64,000 nt of DNA, taken from Arthrobacter ramosus (GTDB taxonomy: Bacteria > Actinomycetota > Actinomycetes > Actinomycetales > Micrococcaceae). The notes under the pieces were generated by a model. The model did no database searches, was not told where the DNA came from, and was given only the letters and a program-made list of their open reading frames with translations. Numbering within the stretch: the stretch's first letter is position 1; the number at the start of each line of letters is the position of its first letter. The translations under genes were made by a program, and so were the position numbers. This document shows, piece after piece, positions 25,749-33,871 of this stretch. The DNA lies in assembly GCF_039535095.1 (NCBI RefSeq), contig NZ_BAAAWN010000001.1, positions 3,472,001-3,536,000 on the forward strand. Reading direction: 5' to 3'.

Positions 25749-26435
25749 GTGAGCAACAGCACAGGACTTCCCCGGCAATCGACGGGTTCCAGGGTGATCA
25801 ACCATGCACCCGCAGCCCAGGTTGCCCGTGCCCGGATGACAGGCTCCCAGCGCCGCTCCCAGCTCATCGAAATAGGCCGGGGCCTCTTCGCCGCCCGCGG
25901 CCTTGACGCCACAACCATCGACGAAATCGCAGCCGCCGCAGGCGTGTCCAAGCCCGTGATTTACGAGCACTTCGGGTCAAAGGAAGGCCTCTACACGCAG
26001 GTTGTGGAGTTCGAATTCCGGATCCTGCTCGACGCCATCAACGAGTCCCTCGCCGCCGAAGCCAAACCACGCGTCCTCGTTGAACAGGCGGCCCTTGCCT
26101 TGCTTGGCTACATCGAAGAGCGGAGCGACGGCTTCCGGATCCTCATGCGCGATGCCCCGCCCTCCCAACCCGAAGGCGCCTTCTCCACCCTGCTCTCCCA
26201 CGTGGCGGATCGCGTGGAAAACCTGCTCGCCGACGAATTCTCCCGGCGCGGATTCAGCGCAGCCGACGGAGCCATGTACGCCCAAATGCTGGTAGGCATG
26301 GTGGCCATGACCGGCCAATGGTGGTTGGACCACCGCGAGCCCGACAAGCGCGCAGTAGCCGCCCACCTGGTCAACCTCGCATGGAACGGCCTGACGGGCC
26401 TGCAAAAAGAACCGGAACTGCGGAGCGAGGTCTAG
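25749..26435 (+). CDS. TetR-family transcriptional regulator
   Basis: The roughly 228-aa protein has the TetR N-terminal HTH: IEIGRGLFAARGLDATTIDEIAAAAGVSKPVIYEHFGSKE, here shortened to its key parts TTIDEIAAAAGVSK and IYEHFGSKE. The C-terminal helical domain, with unknown ligand, runs to KEPELRSEV. The start is uncertain: GTG 25749, GTG 25794 and ATG 25836 are all possible. No obvious partner gene is adjacent; upstream is tRNA-Gln, downstream is the repeat block. Homologues near glmU in actinobacteria suggest it is ancestral here. Confidence 0.88.
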   Translation: MSNSTGLPRQSTGSRVINHAPAAQVARARMTGSQRRSQLIEIGRGLFAARGLDATTIDEIAAAAGVSKPVIYEHFGSKEGLYTQVVEFEFRILLDAINESLAAEAKPRVLVEQAALALLGYIEERSDGFRILMRDAPPSQPEGAFSTLLSHVADRVENLLADEFSRRGFSAADGAMYAQMLVGMVAMTGQWWLDHREPDKRAVAAHLVNLAWNGLTGLQKEPELRSEV

Positions 26436-26480
26436 GGCGTCTGGTTGGCTTGTACCCCTGGTCACCTCCGCGGTGCAGCG

Positions 26481-26643
26481 GCCCTTCGCCGTCGCCCTTG
26501 GTCGCGTCCGCCGTCACCTTCGCGCGTTTCCTTGGTAGCCCACGCGGCGCAACGGCCCTTCGCCGTCGCCCTTGGTCGCGTCCGCCGTCACCTTCGCGCG
26601 TTTCCTTGGTAGCCCACGCGGCGCAACGGCCCTTCGCCGTCGC
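26481..26643. repeat. 74-bp tandem direct repeat, 2.2 copies
   Basis: Units begin with GCCCTTCGCCGTCGC at 26481, 26555 and 26629; the first two are near-identical over 74 bp and the third is cut off where the inverted-repeat segment begins. The first 14 bp of the unit form the outer end of that segment's left arm. Confidence 0.85.
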
Positions 26644-26828
26644 TTAGACACAGCGCATAAGGGGCCTTCCGGTCGCAGAGCGACCTCCAAACCCCGATGC
26701 GCCGCGATGCGCTCCTACCCGAAGGCCCGCAGCACCGCTCTTGCCAACGTTCCGTTTGGGATCACCCCGATGTGCGCTTCGTTGCTCCGTCCGACGCCCA
26801 TGTGTCCCGCCGACACGCAAAATTCCTG

Positions 26829-26890
26829 TCGACGCCCGTATCCGCGCGTCGTATTCCTCTTTCCGTGTCATAGGCACATTCGGGCGTCGA
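26829..26890. repeat. 62-bp hairpin, copy 1
   Basis: Arms TCGACGCCCG (26829-26838) and CGGGCGTCGA (26881-26890) pair perfectly. It is part of a roughly 148-bp direct repeat unit. Confidence 0.8.
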
Positions 26891-26977
26891 AACCCGCCCC
26901 CGATCCACCAAGCAACCGCTTCTGACCCCCGCCCCGACTTCCGACGCCGACGAGCGGGCCGACACGCAAAATTCCTG

Positions 26978-27039
26978 TCGACGCCCGTATCCGCGCGTCG
27001 TATTCCTCTTTCCGTGTCATAGGCACATTCGGGCGTCGA
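26978..27039. repeat. 62-bp hairpin, copy 2
   Basis: Arms TCGACGCCCG (26978-26987) and CGGGCGTCGA (27030-27039). The hairpin is almost identical to copy 1, 149 bp downstream. Confidence 0.8.
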
Positions 27040-27124
27040 AACCCGCCCATTCCCCAAGCAACCGCCGTCCGACCCGCGCCCCGACTTCCGACGCCGACGA
27101 GCCCGTCGACTCGCAAAATCCCTA

Positions 27125-27186
27125 TCGACACCCGAATCCGCGCGTCGGATTCCTCGATGTGCGTCGCAGGCACATTCGGGTGTCGA
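27125..27186. repeat. 62-bp hairpin, copy 3 with compensatory changes
   Basis: Arms TCGACACCCGAAT (27125-27137) and ATTCGGGTGTCGA (27174-27186) pair perfectly over 13 bp. Relative to copies 1-2, G to A in the left arm is matched by C to T in the right arm. An inner TGTGC/GCACA stem is also present. Confidence 0.8.
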
Positions 27187-27274
27187 GAAGCGCCCGCGAC
27201 TCACCAAGCAACGGCTTCCGACCCGCGCCCCGATTTCCGACGCCCATGTGTCCCGTCGACTCGCAAAATCCCTA

Positions 27275-27336
27275 TCGACACCCGAATCCGCGCATCGGAT
27301 TCCCTTTTCCGAGTCGCCAGCACATTTGGGTGTAGA
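27275..27336. repeat. 62-bp hairpin, copy 4 (decayed)
   Basis: The left arm TCGACACCCGAAT (27275-27287) is as in copy 3. The right arm ATTTGGGTGTAGA (27324-27336) pairs at 11 of 13 positions. It lies 150 bp from copy 3 and is the last copy before the right inverted-repeat arm. Confidence 0.75.
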
Positions 27337-27563
27337 TTCGGACCCCGTCCCCATCTCACGTCTGGCGGACGACGCCGGCAGTCCGCCGCCCCTTAACCGC
27401 CGGACGGCGGTTCTTCGGAAAGGAGCGCATCGCGACGCAACGGGCTAGGAGCTCGCTCAGCGAGCGAGTAGCCCCTTTGCGTTGTGTCTAAGCGACGCCG
27501 AAGGACCGTTGTCCGGCCCCGGCACCCAAGGTGACCGCGGGAATCCGCGACGTCCCAGCCCGC

Positions 27564-29399
27564 CTACTCCCCCAGGATCTCCGCCGCCTCGAGCCATTCG
27601 AGCTCCAGGCCTTCTTTTTCTTCGAGGAGCTCCTGGAGCTTGGTGTTCAGTTCGCCGAGGCCGTCGAAGTCGCCGGATTGGGACTTGGCCGCCATTTGGA
27701 CGTGGAGCTTCTCTTCTTGTTGCGCGATCTTGCCCAGCTGCCTGTCGATCCTGTTCAGGTCTTTACGGGCTTCACGCTTCTCCGCTTCGCTCGGCCCGGA
27801 AACGGCGGCACTCGAGCCGCTTGCCGCCGTCGGCCTGGCGCTTCCGCTCGACGCGCCGCCGGTCACCGCACCGCTCGCCAACGCGGCTTCGCGCAATTCC
27901 AGGTACTGGTCCACGCCGCCCGGAAGCCCGCGCAGCTTGCCGTCGCCCAGGAGCGCCATTTGGGAATCCGTGACGCGTTCCAGCAGGTAGCGGTCGTGGC
28001 TGACCACGACGAGCGTGCCGGGCCAGCCGTCCAGGACGTCTTCGACGGCGGCCAGGGTGTCGGTATCGAGGTCGTTGGTGGGTTCGTCGAGCATCAGGAC
28101 GTTCGGTTCGCCCACCAGCAGGCGCAGGAGTTGCAGGCGGCGCCGCTCACCGCCGGAAAGGTCTGAAACCGGAGTCCACTGCTTTTCCTTCGTGAACCCG
28201 AGCTGCTCTACGAGCTGCCCGGCCGAGAACTCCTTGCCACCTACACTGAAGGAGCGCTTTTCGCGTTCGATAACCTCGATCACGCGAAGGTCGGATACGT
28301 CGTCGATCTCCTTGACGTCCTGGCTGAGCACCGCGGTGACAACGGTCTTGCCGCGCTTGACCTTTCCGGAACTCGGCGTGATCTCGCCGTTGAGGAGCCT
28401 CAGCAGCGTGGACTTCCCGGCGCCGTTGACGCCCACAAGCCCAAGCCGCTGCCCCGGCGCCAAGCGCAAGGTCACGTTGTCGAAGAGCTTCCGGCCGGCG
28501 TCGTCACCCTTGAAGTCCAGGGAGACGCCTTCAAGGTCCAGCACGTCCTTGCCGAGCCGGGCGGTTGCCATCTTGCTCAGGGCCACCGAGTCGCGCGGAT
28601 CAGGAACGTCGGCGATCAGCTCGTTGGCGGCTTCGATGCGGAACTTGGGCTTCGACGTGCGCGCCGGAGCGCCCCTGCGCAGCCACGCCAGTTCCTTCTT
28701 GACCAGTTGTTGCCGTTTGCTTTCGACGACGGATGCGGAGCGGTCGCGCTCGGCGCGGGCCAACACGTAGGCTGCGTAGCCGCCGTCGAACGGGTCCACC
28801 ATGGCGTCGTGCACTTCCCATGTCCGGTTGCAGACTTCGTCCAGGAACCAACGGTCGTGGGTTACCACAAGGAACGCGCCCTGGTTGGCCCGCCAGCGGG
28901 TCTTCAAGTGCCGGGAGAGCCAGGCGACCCCTTCCACATCGAGGTGGTTGGTGGGCTCGTCGAGCATGATCACGTCGTGGTCCTCGATGAGGAGCTTGGC
29001 CAAGGCGACCCTGCGCTTTTGTCCGCCGGAGAGGGCATGCACGTTGGCGTGCCAATCGACGTCGGCCACGAGGCCGCCCATGATCTCCCGGATTTTGGGG
29101 TTCGCGGCCCATTCGTGGTCGGCTTGGTCACCGACGATCGCGGCCCCCACCGTGAGGTCGCCGTCAAGCACGTCGGACTGGTCGAGGTAGCCGACATTGA
29201 CGTCGCCGCGTTTGGTCACGCGGCCGGAGTCGGGAGTCGAGCGCAATGCCAGCAAGCGCATCAGGGTGGATTTACCGTCACCGTTGCGTCCGACCATGCC
29301 GATCCTGTCGCCGTCCTCCAAACCAAGGGTTACGCCGTCGAGGATAGTGCGGGTTGCGAACGAAACGGTGAGGTTTTCACCGCCGAGCAGGTGGGCCAC
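27564..29399 (-). CDS. ABC-F family ATPase
   Basis: The 611-aa soluble protein has two ABC cassettes and no membrane domain. Cassette 1: Walker A GRNGDGKSTL, signature LSGGQKRRVALAK, Walker B VIMLDEPTNHLD. Cassette 2: GVNGAGKSTL, LSGGERRRLQLLR, VLMLDEPTNDLD. The linker between cassettes and a C-terminal coiled-coil (about 535-611, rich in Lys/Glu) match the Uup-like branch. ABC-F proteins act on ribosomes to resolve stalled states or give antibiotic protection; which applies here is not clear. It lies last in the rsmA-ispE-ABC-F run. Confidence 0.93.
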   Translation of the reverse strand: MAHLLGGENLTVSFATRTILDGVTLGLEDGDRIGMVGRNGDGKSTLMRLLALRSTPDSGRVTKRGDVNVGYLDQSDVLDGDLTVGAAIVGDQADHEWAANPKIREIMGGLVADVDWHANVHALSGGQKRRVALAKLLIEDHDVIMLDEPTNHLDVEGVAWLSRHLKTRWRANQGAFLVVTHDRWFLDEVCNRTWEVHDAMVDPFDGGYAAYVLARAERDRSASVVESKRQQLVKKELAWLRRGAPARTSKPKFRIEAANELIADVPDPRDSVALSKMATARLGKDVLDLEGVSLDFKGDDAGRKLFDNVTLRLAPGQRLGLVGVNGAGKSTLLRLLNGEITPSSGKVKRGKTVVTAVLSQDVKEIDDVSDLRVIEVIEREKRSFSVGGKEFSAGQLVEQLGFTKEKQWTPVSDLSGGERRRLQLLRLLVGEPNVLMLDEPTNDLDTDTLAAVEDVLDGWPGTLVVVSHDRYLLERVTDSQMALLGDGKLRGLPGGVDQYLELREAALASGAVTGGASSGSARPTAASGSSAAVSGPSEAEKREARKDLNRIDRQLGKIAQQEEKLHVQMAAKSQSGDFDGLGELNTKLQELLEEKEGLELEWLEAAEILGE

Positions 29400-29451
29400 T
29401 GGGTACTACTTTCTGGTGTGAATAGTCAGGAAAATCGCTACAGGCGACTTG

Positions 29452-30429
29452 TCAAAGGAGGGTATCGGAGATGATCCGGGCACCGGGAACCGGGCCGTGC
29501 ACAGCAAGGGCATTATGTCCCAGGTGCCGGAGGTCCTCGGCGAGTCCCTCGGCCGCCCGGGGGTTGTGTGCGAGCAGAGCCACGGTGGGGCCGGAGCCGG
29601 AAACAATCCCGGCAAGGGCGCCGTTCGACTCCCCGATCCCAATGGTGTCCCGCAATTGCGGAGCCAGCTTGATCGAGGCGCGCTGGAGGTCGTTGATAAG
29701 GACTTTGCTCAGGGCGTCGGGATTCCCGTCGCGCAGGGCCTGCAGGATCTTGGCGTCGACCTCGAGCGGTTCAGGGATGTCGAGTCCCTCGGTGTTCCGA
29801 AGCCTGTCCAAGGTGTGGAAAACCTCGGGTGTGGAGAGTCCGTAGTCGGCGCAGACCAAGACCCAGTCCATCTGCGCTTTCGCGAGGGCGGGTGAGAGTT
29901 CGTCGCCGACGCCAAGCCCGACGGCGGTGCCTCCGAGGAGCGAGAACGGCACGTCCGCGCCCAACTCAGCTGCAAGGTGGGCCAGTTCTTCGCGTGACAA
30001 ACCACTGTTCCAGAGCGCATCGCAGGCCAGGAGCGTTGCCGCGGCGTCGGCAGAGCCGCCGCCCATGCCTCCGGCAACGGGGACGCGCTTGGTGATTTCC
30101 AAGTGCACGCCCGTGGGGTTCTCCGAGACATCCCTCATGATGGCGGCGGCCTTGTAGGCCAGGTTCCGCTCGTCCAGGGGGATGTCCACGCCGTCGAGGT
30201 CCAAAGTGCTTGAGGGACCGATACTGACCGTGATCCCGGGCCCCTCAGTGCTCGTGGCAGCTACTTCCTCGTACAGGGACACCGCGAGATACACGCTGGC
30301 CACCGAGTGGTAGCCGTCGGGCCGCAAGGGACCGACGTTGAGGGAAACGTTCACCTTGCCGGGTGCCCGGACGCGTACGGTCCGTGCGACGAAGCGCCCG
30401 CGGTTCACACCGCTGATTGCCGGATTCAT
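29452..30429 (-). CDS. ispE: 4-diphosphocytidyl-2-C-methyl-D-erythritol kinase
   Basis: This 325-aa GHMP kinase phosphorylates CDP-methylerythritol in the MEP isoprenoid pathway. Motif 1 ([15 protein letters not shown]) carries the catalytic Lys. The glycine-rich ATP loop is [16 protein letters not shown], and the C-terminal [13 protein letters not shown] matches motif 3. The ATG at 30429 overlaps the rsmA stop as ATGA. About 50 bp separate it from the ABC-F gene, in the widely conserved actinobacterial order. Confidence 0.95.
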   Translation of the reverse strand: MNPAISGVNRGRFVARTVRVRAPGKVNVSLNVGPLRPDGYHSVASVYLAVSLYEEVAATSTEGPGITVSIGPSSTLDLDGVDIPLDERNLAYKAAAIMRDVSENPTGVHLEITKRVPVAGGMGGGSADAAATLLACDALWNSGLSREELAHLAAELGADVPFSLLGGTAVGLGVGDELSPALAKAQMDWVLVCADYGLSTPEVFHTLDRLRNTEGLDIPEPLEVDAKILQALRDGNPDALSKVLINDLQRASIKLAPQLRDTIGIGESNGALAGIVSGSGPTVALLAHNPRAAEGLAEDLRHLGHNALAVHGPVPGARIISDTLL

Positions 30430-31307
30430 GCGTCCAGGGGGTGGCGGGCCTCGGCGATCCGGACAAACGCGTTGATATCGAGCACCTCTCCGCGGGCCGT
30501 CGGATCAACGCCTGCAGCCACGATGAAACGTTCGGCCTCCGCCGCGCTCCCGGCCCAAGTTGCCAGGGCCGCGCGGAGCGTTTTGCGGCGCTGGGCAAAT
30601 GCGGCGTCGATGACCGCGAAGACCTGTTCGCGCGTGGCGTGCGTTGCGGGCGGTGCGCCGCGCGTGAAGGACACGAGCCCGGAGTGGATCTTGGGCGCCG
30701 GCCAGAAGACGTTCATGCCGATCACGCCGGCCTTGCGCATGTGGCCGTACCACGCGGCCTTGACCGAGGGGACTCCGTAGATCTTGGAGCCGGGACCCGC
30801 GGCCAGCCGGTCCGCCACTTCGTCCTGGACCATGACCAGCCCGTGTTGCAGGCTCGGGAAATGTTGGAGCAGATGCAGGACCACGGGAACCGCCACGTTG
30901 TATGGCAGGTTGGCCACGAGGGCCGTGGGCTGTACTGGAAGTTCCGTGATCTTCATGGCGTCCGAGAGGACGAGATGGAAATCGTCCACGGCCTCCGGGC
31001 GCCACGTGCGCACCGTGTCCGGCAACTTGCCGGCCAGTACGGGATCGATTTCGACGGCGACAACTGTTCTGGCGGCGTCGAGCAAGCCGAGCGTCAACGA
31101 ACCCAGCCCCGGCCCGACCTCCAGCACGGTTTCCTCGGGATCGATACCGGCGGCGGAAACGATCCTGCGGATCGTGTTGCCGTCGATGACGAAGTTCTGG
31201 CCCAGGGTCTTTGTCGGGCGGACACCGATTTCCTCGGCGAGCCGTCGGATGTCCGCAGCTCCCAGAAGGGGTGCGACGGCGGCGGGTTCGGAATTCGGTT
31301 CAGTCAC
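30426..31307 (-). CDS. rsmA: 16S rRNA dimethyladenosine transferase
   Basis: The 293-aa protein (KsgA) dimethylates two adjacent adenines near the 3' end of 16S rRNA. Visible are [13 protein letters not shown] at the N-terminus, SAM motif [14 protein letters not shown], the acidic VVAVEIDP, and the catalytic [10 protein letters not shown]. The GTG start is at 31307. It lies downstream of the rpfB terminator and is coupled to ispE by an ATGA overlap. Confidence 0.95.
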   Translation of the reverse strand: MTEPNSEPAAVAPLLGAADIRRLAEEIGVRPTKTLGQNFVIDGNTIRRIVSAAGIDPEETVLEVGPGLGSLTLGLLDAARTVVAVEIDPVLAGKLPDTVRTWRPEAVDDFHLVLSDAMKITELPVQPTALVANLPYNVAVPVVLHLLQHFPSLQHGLVMVQDEVADRLAAGPGSKIYGVPSVKAAWYGHMRKAGVIGMNVFWPAPKIHSGLVSFTRGAPPATHATREQVFAVIDAAFAQRRKTLRAALATWAGSAAEAERFIVAAGVDPTARGEVLDINAFVRIAEARHPLDA

Positions 31308-31371
31308 CTAGGTATCGTATCGTCTGACCGACTGGCGGGAGCGCCCGCCCGCCGTTTTCACCGCGCGAAAA

Positions 31372-31400
31372 GGCCGGGCCCGAAGATTCCGGACCCGGCC
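31372..31400 (-). terminator. Rho-independent terminator after rpfB
   Basis: GGCCGGGCCC (31372-31381) pairs with GGACCCGGCC (31391-31400) with one wobble. Read on the minus strand the stem is followed by TTTTCGCG. It separates rpfB from rsmA. Confidence 0.8.
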
Positions 31401-31413
31401 AATTTCGTTTTGC

Positions 31414-32580
31414 CTAGCTGGAGGCTGCCCAGCCACAGCCCCACGGTCCGAGGCCACGCTGTGCGTAGACGCGGTTGGCGATGTCGATCTGCTGGGCCTT
31501 GCTGGCGGCGGCGGCGTTGGGAGCGTAAGCGCCACCGCCTGAACCGATCCAGGTCTGGATGTCGAACTGCAGGCCGCCGTAGTAACCGTTGCCGGTGTTG
31601 ATGGCCCAGTTCCCGCCGGACTCACACTGTGCGACCTTGTCCCACATTGCCTCGTTTGGCGCGCCAGTGGGTCCGGAAGCCGCGGGGGCAGGCTTGGGGC
31701 GTTCCTTGGTTCCGACCGTCACCTTCGCGGAGACCGGCTTGACGGTGACGTCAGAAGAGACCAAAGTCCGCGAAGCTTCACGACCATCCACCAGGACGAG
31801 CTTGAACGTCTTGCTGAGCAGTCCAAGGACCCCTTCCTGGGTTACCGTCTTCTGGTCGCTGAACTGGGTGGCGTCTTCCGTGGTGACCGTGTCGAACGGG
31901 ACGTTCTCCGTCTCGGTGGCGGTCTTGCTGGTGTCCACCCGGGAAACCTTGATGACCATGTTCTGGACAACGGGAGCCGAGTTGGGCTGCGAAACCCGGT
32001 CGTTGGCGCCGAGCGAGACGCCGGCATCGCTGAGGACGGTTCCCACGTCGGCCGCCGTCGTGGTCTTTGAAGAGCTCTGACCGTCCACGATCAGGCTGAT
32101 CGTCTTGGGGGTCAGGATCGAAACATAGGATCCGGAGACGGCCAGCTGCGTGTCTTTGGGCTGGGAGACAGCCGATGCGCTCGCGACGCCGAGTTCGGAG
32201 ACGAGTCCTTCGACGTTCGGGGCCGTGGTGTTGACCGTCCGCTGGGCGCCATCAAGGCTGACGGTGACGGCCTTGGCCAGGTTGACGTTGATGATGGAGC
32301 CGTTCTGCACCGAGGCGTCCAAGGCCGGGGAGACCCGGTCTTCAGCCTTCAGATCAACCTTGGCTGCCTTGACCACCTGGTCAACGGTGTTGCCGAAGGT
32401 CTGGACGGAACTCACTTTGCCGTCGACGTTGAGGGTGACTGATTTGTTGTTGCCGGTAAAAGCAACGACTCCCAGTACCAGTGCCAAAAGCACCAGCAGC
32501 TGCGCACCTACCTTGACGAAACTGAACTTGCCGCCCGTGGTGAAGAACTTGACCATGTTTGCCCGTAACTTTTGGACCAT
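31414..32580 (-). CDS. rpfB: Resuscitation-promoting factor, RpfB type
   Basis: The protein is about 388 aa. It has a membrane anchor ([15 protein letters not shown]), three DUF348 repeats ([17 protein letters not shown] first), a G5 domain, and a C-terminal Rpf lysozyme-like domain ([19 protein letters not shown] to [12 protein letters not shown]). The catalytic Glu lies in QCESGGNW, and two Cys form the fold's disulfide. It cleaves peptidoglycan to help exit from dormancy. Start candidates are ATG 32580 and ATG 32556, neither with a strong ribosome-binding site. Position between tatD and rsmA is standard for actinobacteria. Confidence 0.92.
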   Translation of the reverse strand: MVQKLRANMVKFFTTGGKFSFVKVGAQLLVLLALVLGVVAFTGNNKSVTLNVDGKVSSVQTFGNTVDQVVKAAKVDLKAEDRVSPALDASVQNGSIINVNLAKAVTVSLDGAQRTVNTTAPNVEGLVSELGVASASAVSQPKDTQLAVSGSYVSILTPKTISLIVDGQSSSKTTTAADVGTVLSDAGVSLGANDRVSQPNSAPVVQNMVIKVSRVDTSKTATETENVPFDTVTTEDATQFSDQKTVTQEGVLGLLSKTFKLVLVDGREASRTLVSSDVTVKPVSAKVTVGTKERPKPAPAASGPTGAPNEAMWDKVAQCESGGNWAINTGNGYYGGLQFDIQTWIGSGGGAYAPNAAAASKAQQIDIANRVYAQRGLGPWGCGWAASS

Positions 32581-32748
32581 CCGGGCACGGGGAAAAGCGC
32601 ACAGGGGCCTCCTGCCGCGGTCCCGGATGCAGGCCGAAGCATGCATGAGGACTGCAGCGGAGTTGTGCGCCGCCACACTCAATTCAACTGAAAACACCAA
32701 TTGCGAACGGAGTTAGTTGTCCGAAGGCCTTCCCCGACCCCGGCTACT

Positions 32749-32809
32749 GGTTACCCACTGTAACCGAAGCGTTATAAAGTGACCAAGATTTTTACATACT
32801 GGGTATGTA
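32749..32809 (-). promoter_or_regulatory. GTNAC-type sites and palindrome upstream of rpfB
   Basis: GGTTAC-N5-GTAACC (32749-32765) is a perfect inverted repeat, with another GTGACC at 32779-32784. TACATAC-TGG-GTATGTA (32793-32809) is a second palindrome. GTNAC repeats resemble binding sites of the response regulator MtrA, which is reported to control rpfB in mycobacteria; assignment here is inference. Confidence 0.4.
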
Positions 32810-32822
32810 ATGCGGATTCTGC

Positions 32823-33707
32823 TCAGTCCCAGGATCCGTAGGTCGCGACGGTGTTTCGAGCCAGCTGCGAGCACAGCGTGGAAAGCTCTGTTCCGGTCAC
32901 ATCAGCCATGGAACGGACGGTGTACGGCACCATGTAGCTCGCGTTCGGACGGCCCCGGTAGGGGTGCGGTGTGAGGAACGGGGAATCGGTTTCGACGAGC
33001 ACCAGGTCCGGATCCGCGATGGCCAGCGCGTCCCTCAGATTTGTTGCGTTCTTGAACGTCATGGTGCCCGCAAAGGACATATACCAGCCGTTCGTGTTAC
33101 AGATTCGCGCCAGTTCTTCATCGCCCGAGAAGCAATGGAATACCACCCGCTCCGGGGCCCCCTCCTCCCGGAGAACCTGGACGACGTCGTCATGGGCGTC
33201 ACGGTCGTGGATCTGGAGGGTGAGGTCCAGCCTCTTCGCAATATCGATGTGACGGCGGAACGAATGGCGCTGGTGCACCAGTCCGTCGCCGCGGGTGCGG
33301 AAGAAATCAAGCCCGGTCTCGCCGATCGCACGGACCCTCGGGTGGGCCGCCAGCTCTTCGATTTCCGCGAGCGCCGATTCCAGCTCTCCGCGGCCCGCGT
33401 AAGCAGGGGCATCGTTGGGGTGGATGGCGACAGCTCCGAGGAGCCGCCGGTCCGCGTCTAGCGCCTGGACCGTGAACCGCGATGACTCAAGGTCGCAACC
33501 TACCTGCACCGCGCCCTGGACACCTACGGCCTCGGCCGCGTCCAAAGCATCCGCCACCGCGACTTCGAGCAGGCCGTGCCGGAAGTCGAGGTGCGTGTGG
33601 TTGTCCATTACGGGGACCGGCAGGGGCTCGGGAGCCGGCGGGTATTCCTTGCTGGAATCGCCGGTTTCGGGCGCGCGGTAGGAAGCCGGTGGGAGGGAAT
33701 TGCACAT
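32823..33707 (-). CDS. tatD: TatD-family metal-dependent deoxyribonuclease
   Basis: This 294-aa TIM-barrel hydrolase has metal ligands in DNHTHLDF (HxH), GETGLDFFRT (Glu), VFHCFSGD (His) and VLVETDSPFLTP (Asp). TatD enzymes act as Mg-dependent 3'-5' DNA exonucleases. An N-terminal Pro-rich extension of about 33 residues precedes the core. ATG at 33707 is used; an internal ATG at MDNHTH would give the bare core. It lies upstream of rpfB and divergent to the MoxR operon. Confidence 0.93.
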   Translation of the reverse strand: MCNSLPPASYRAPETGDSSKEYPPAPEPLPVPVMDNHTHLDFRHGLLEVAVADALDAAEAVGVQGAVQVGCDLESSRFTVQALDADRRLLGAVAIHPNDAPAYAGRGELESALAEIEELAAHPRVRAIGETGLDFFRTRGDGLVHQRHSFRRHIDIAKRLDLTLQIHDRDAHDDVVQVLREEGAPERVVFHCFSGDEELARICNTNGWYMSFAGTMTFKNATNLRDALAIADPDLVLVETDSPFLTPHPYRGRPNASYMVPYTVRSMADVTGTELSTLCSQLARNTVATYGSWD

Positions 33708-33871
33708 GAATCCACCCTATCTTTCTCTGCTGATGCCTTCCTGATCACTCCTCCGGAAGCTACCTCTGTCTGCGGCGGGCCTAGGCTGGGTAGTCTGGTA
33801 CAAAAGGCGGTATATCCCGGCCAGGGCAACGCGGCCCGGCTGAGGTTCTGTCATGGCTGAGGGGATTGTCC

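Larger units (their letters stand above)
26630..27504. repeat. 875-bp segment bounded by composite inverted repeats
   Basis: Left arm: outer block 26630-26664, small hairpin GGTCGC-AGA-GCGACC (26671-26685), inner block 26698-26716. Right arm mirrors it: inner block 27421-27439, hairpin GCTCGCT-C-AGCGAGC (27451-27465), outer block 27472-27504. Outer blocks match at about 30 of 33 positions in inverted orientation (core TGTGTCTAAGCGACG), inner blocks at 18 of 19. Gaps between blocks are 6 and 11-12 bp on both sides. No transposase is inside. It could be a non-autonomous mobile element or two facing copies of an interspersed repeat. Confidence 0.7.
26436..27563. other. Gene-free repeat block
   Basis: These 1128 bp contain no convincing gene. 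Open frames through it change frame between repeat copies and consist of Arg/Gly/Ser-rich translation of repeats. It holds 74-bp tandem repeats (26481-26643) and an 875-bp inverted-repeat-bounded segment with four 148-bp repeats inside. It separates the TetR gene from the ABC-F gene's 3' end. Confidence 0.75.

Noticed and set aside
25727..25756. TTGACA near 25727 as promoter of the TetR gene
   Set aside because: No convincing -10 at 16-18 bp, and the hexamer lies within 20 bp of possible start codons.
26793..27336. CRISPR array
   Set aside because: Four repeats of about 148 bp without short unique spacers, no cas genes, and similarity across the whole period.
26644..27354. A 236-codon minus-strand frame through the repeat block
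   Set aside because: Repeat copies fall in different frames (periods 147, 149 and 150), so no protein sequence is kept between copies; the open frame reflects GC content.
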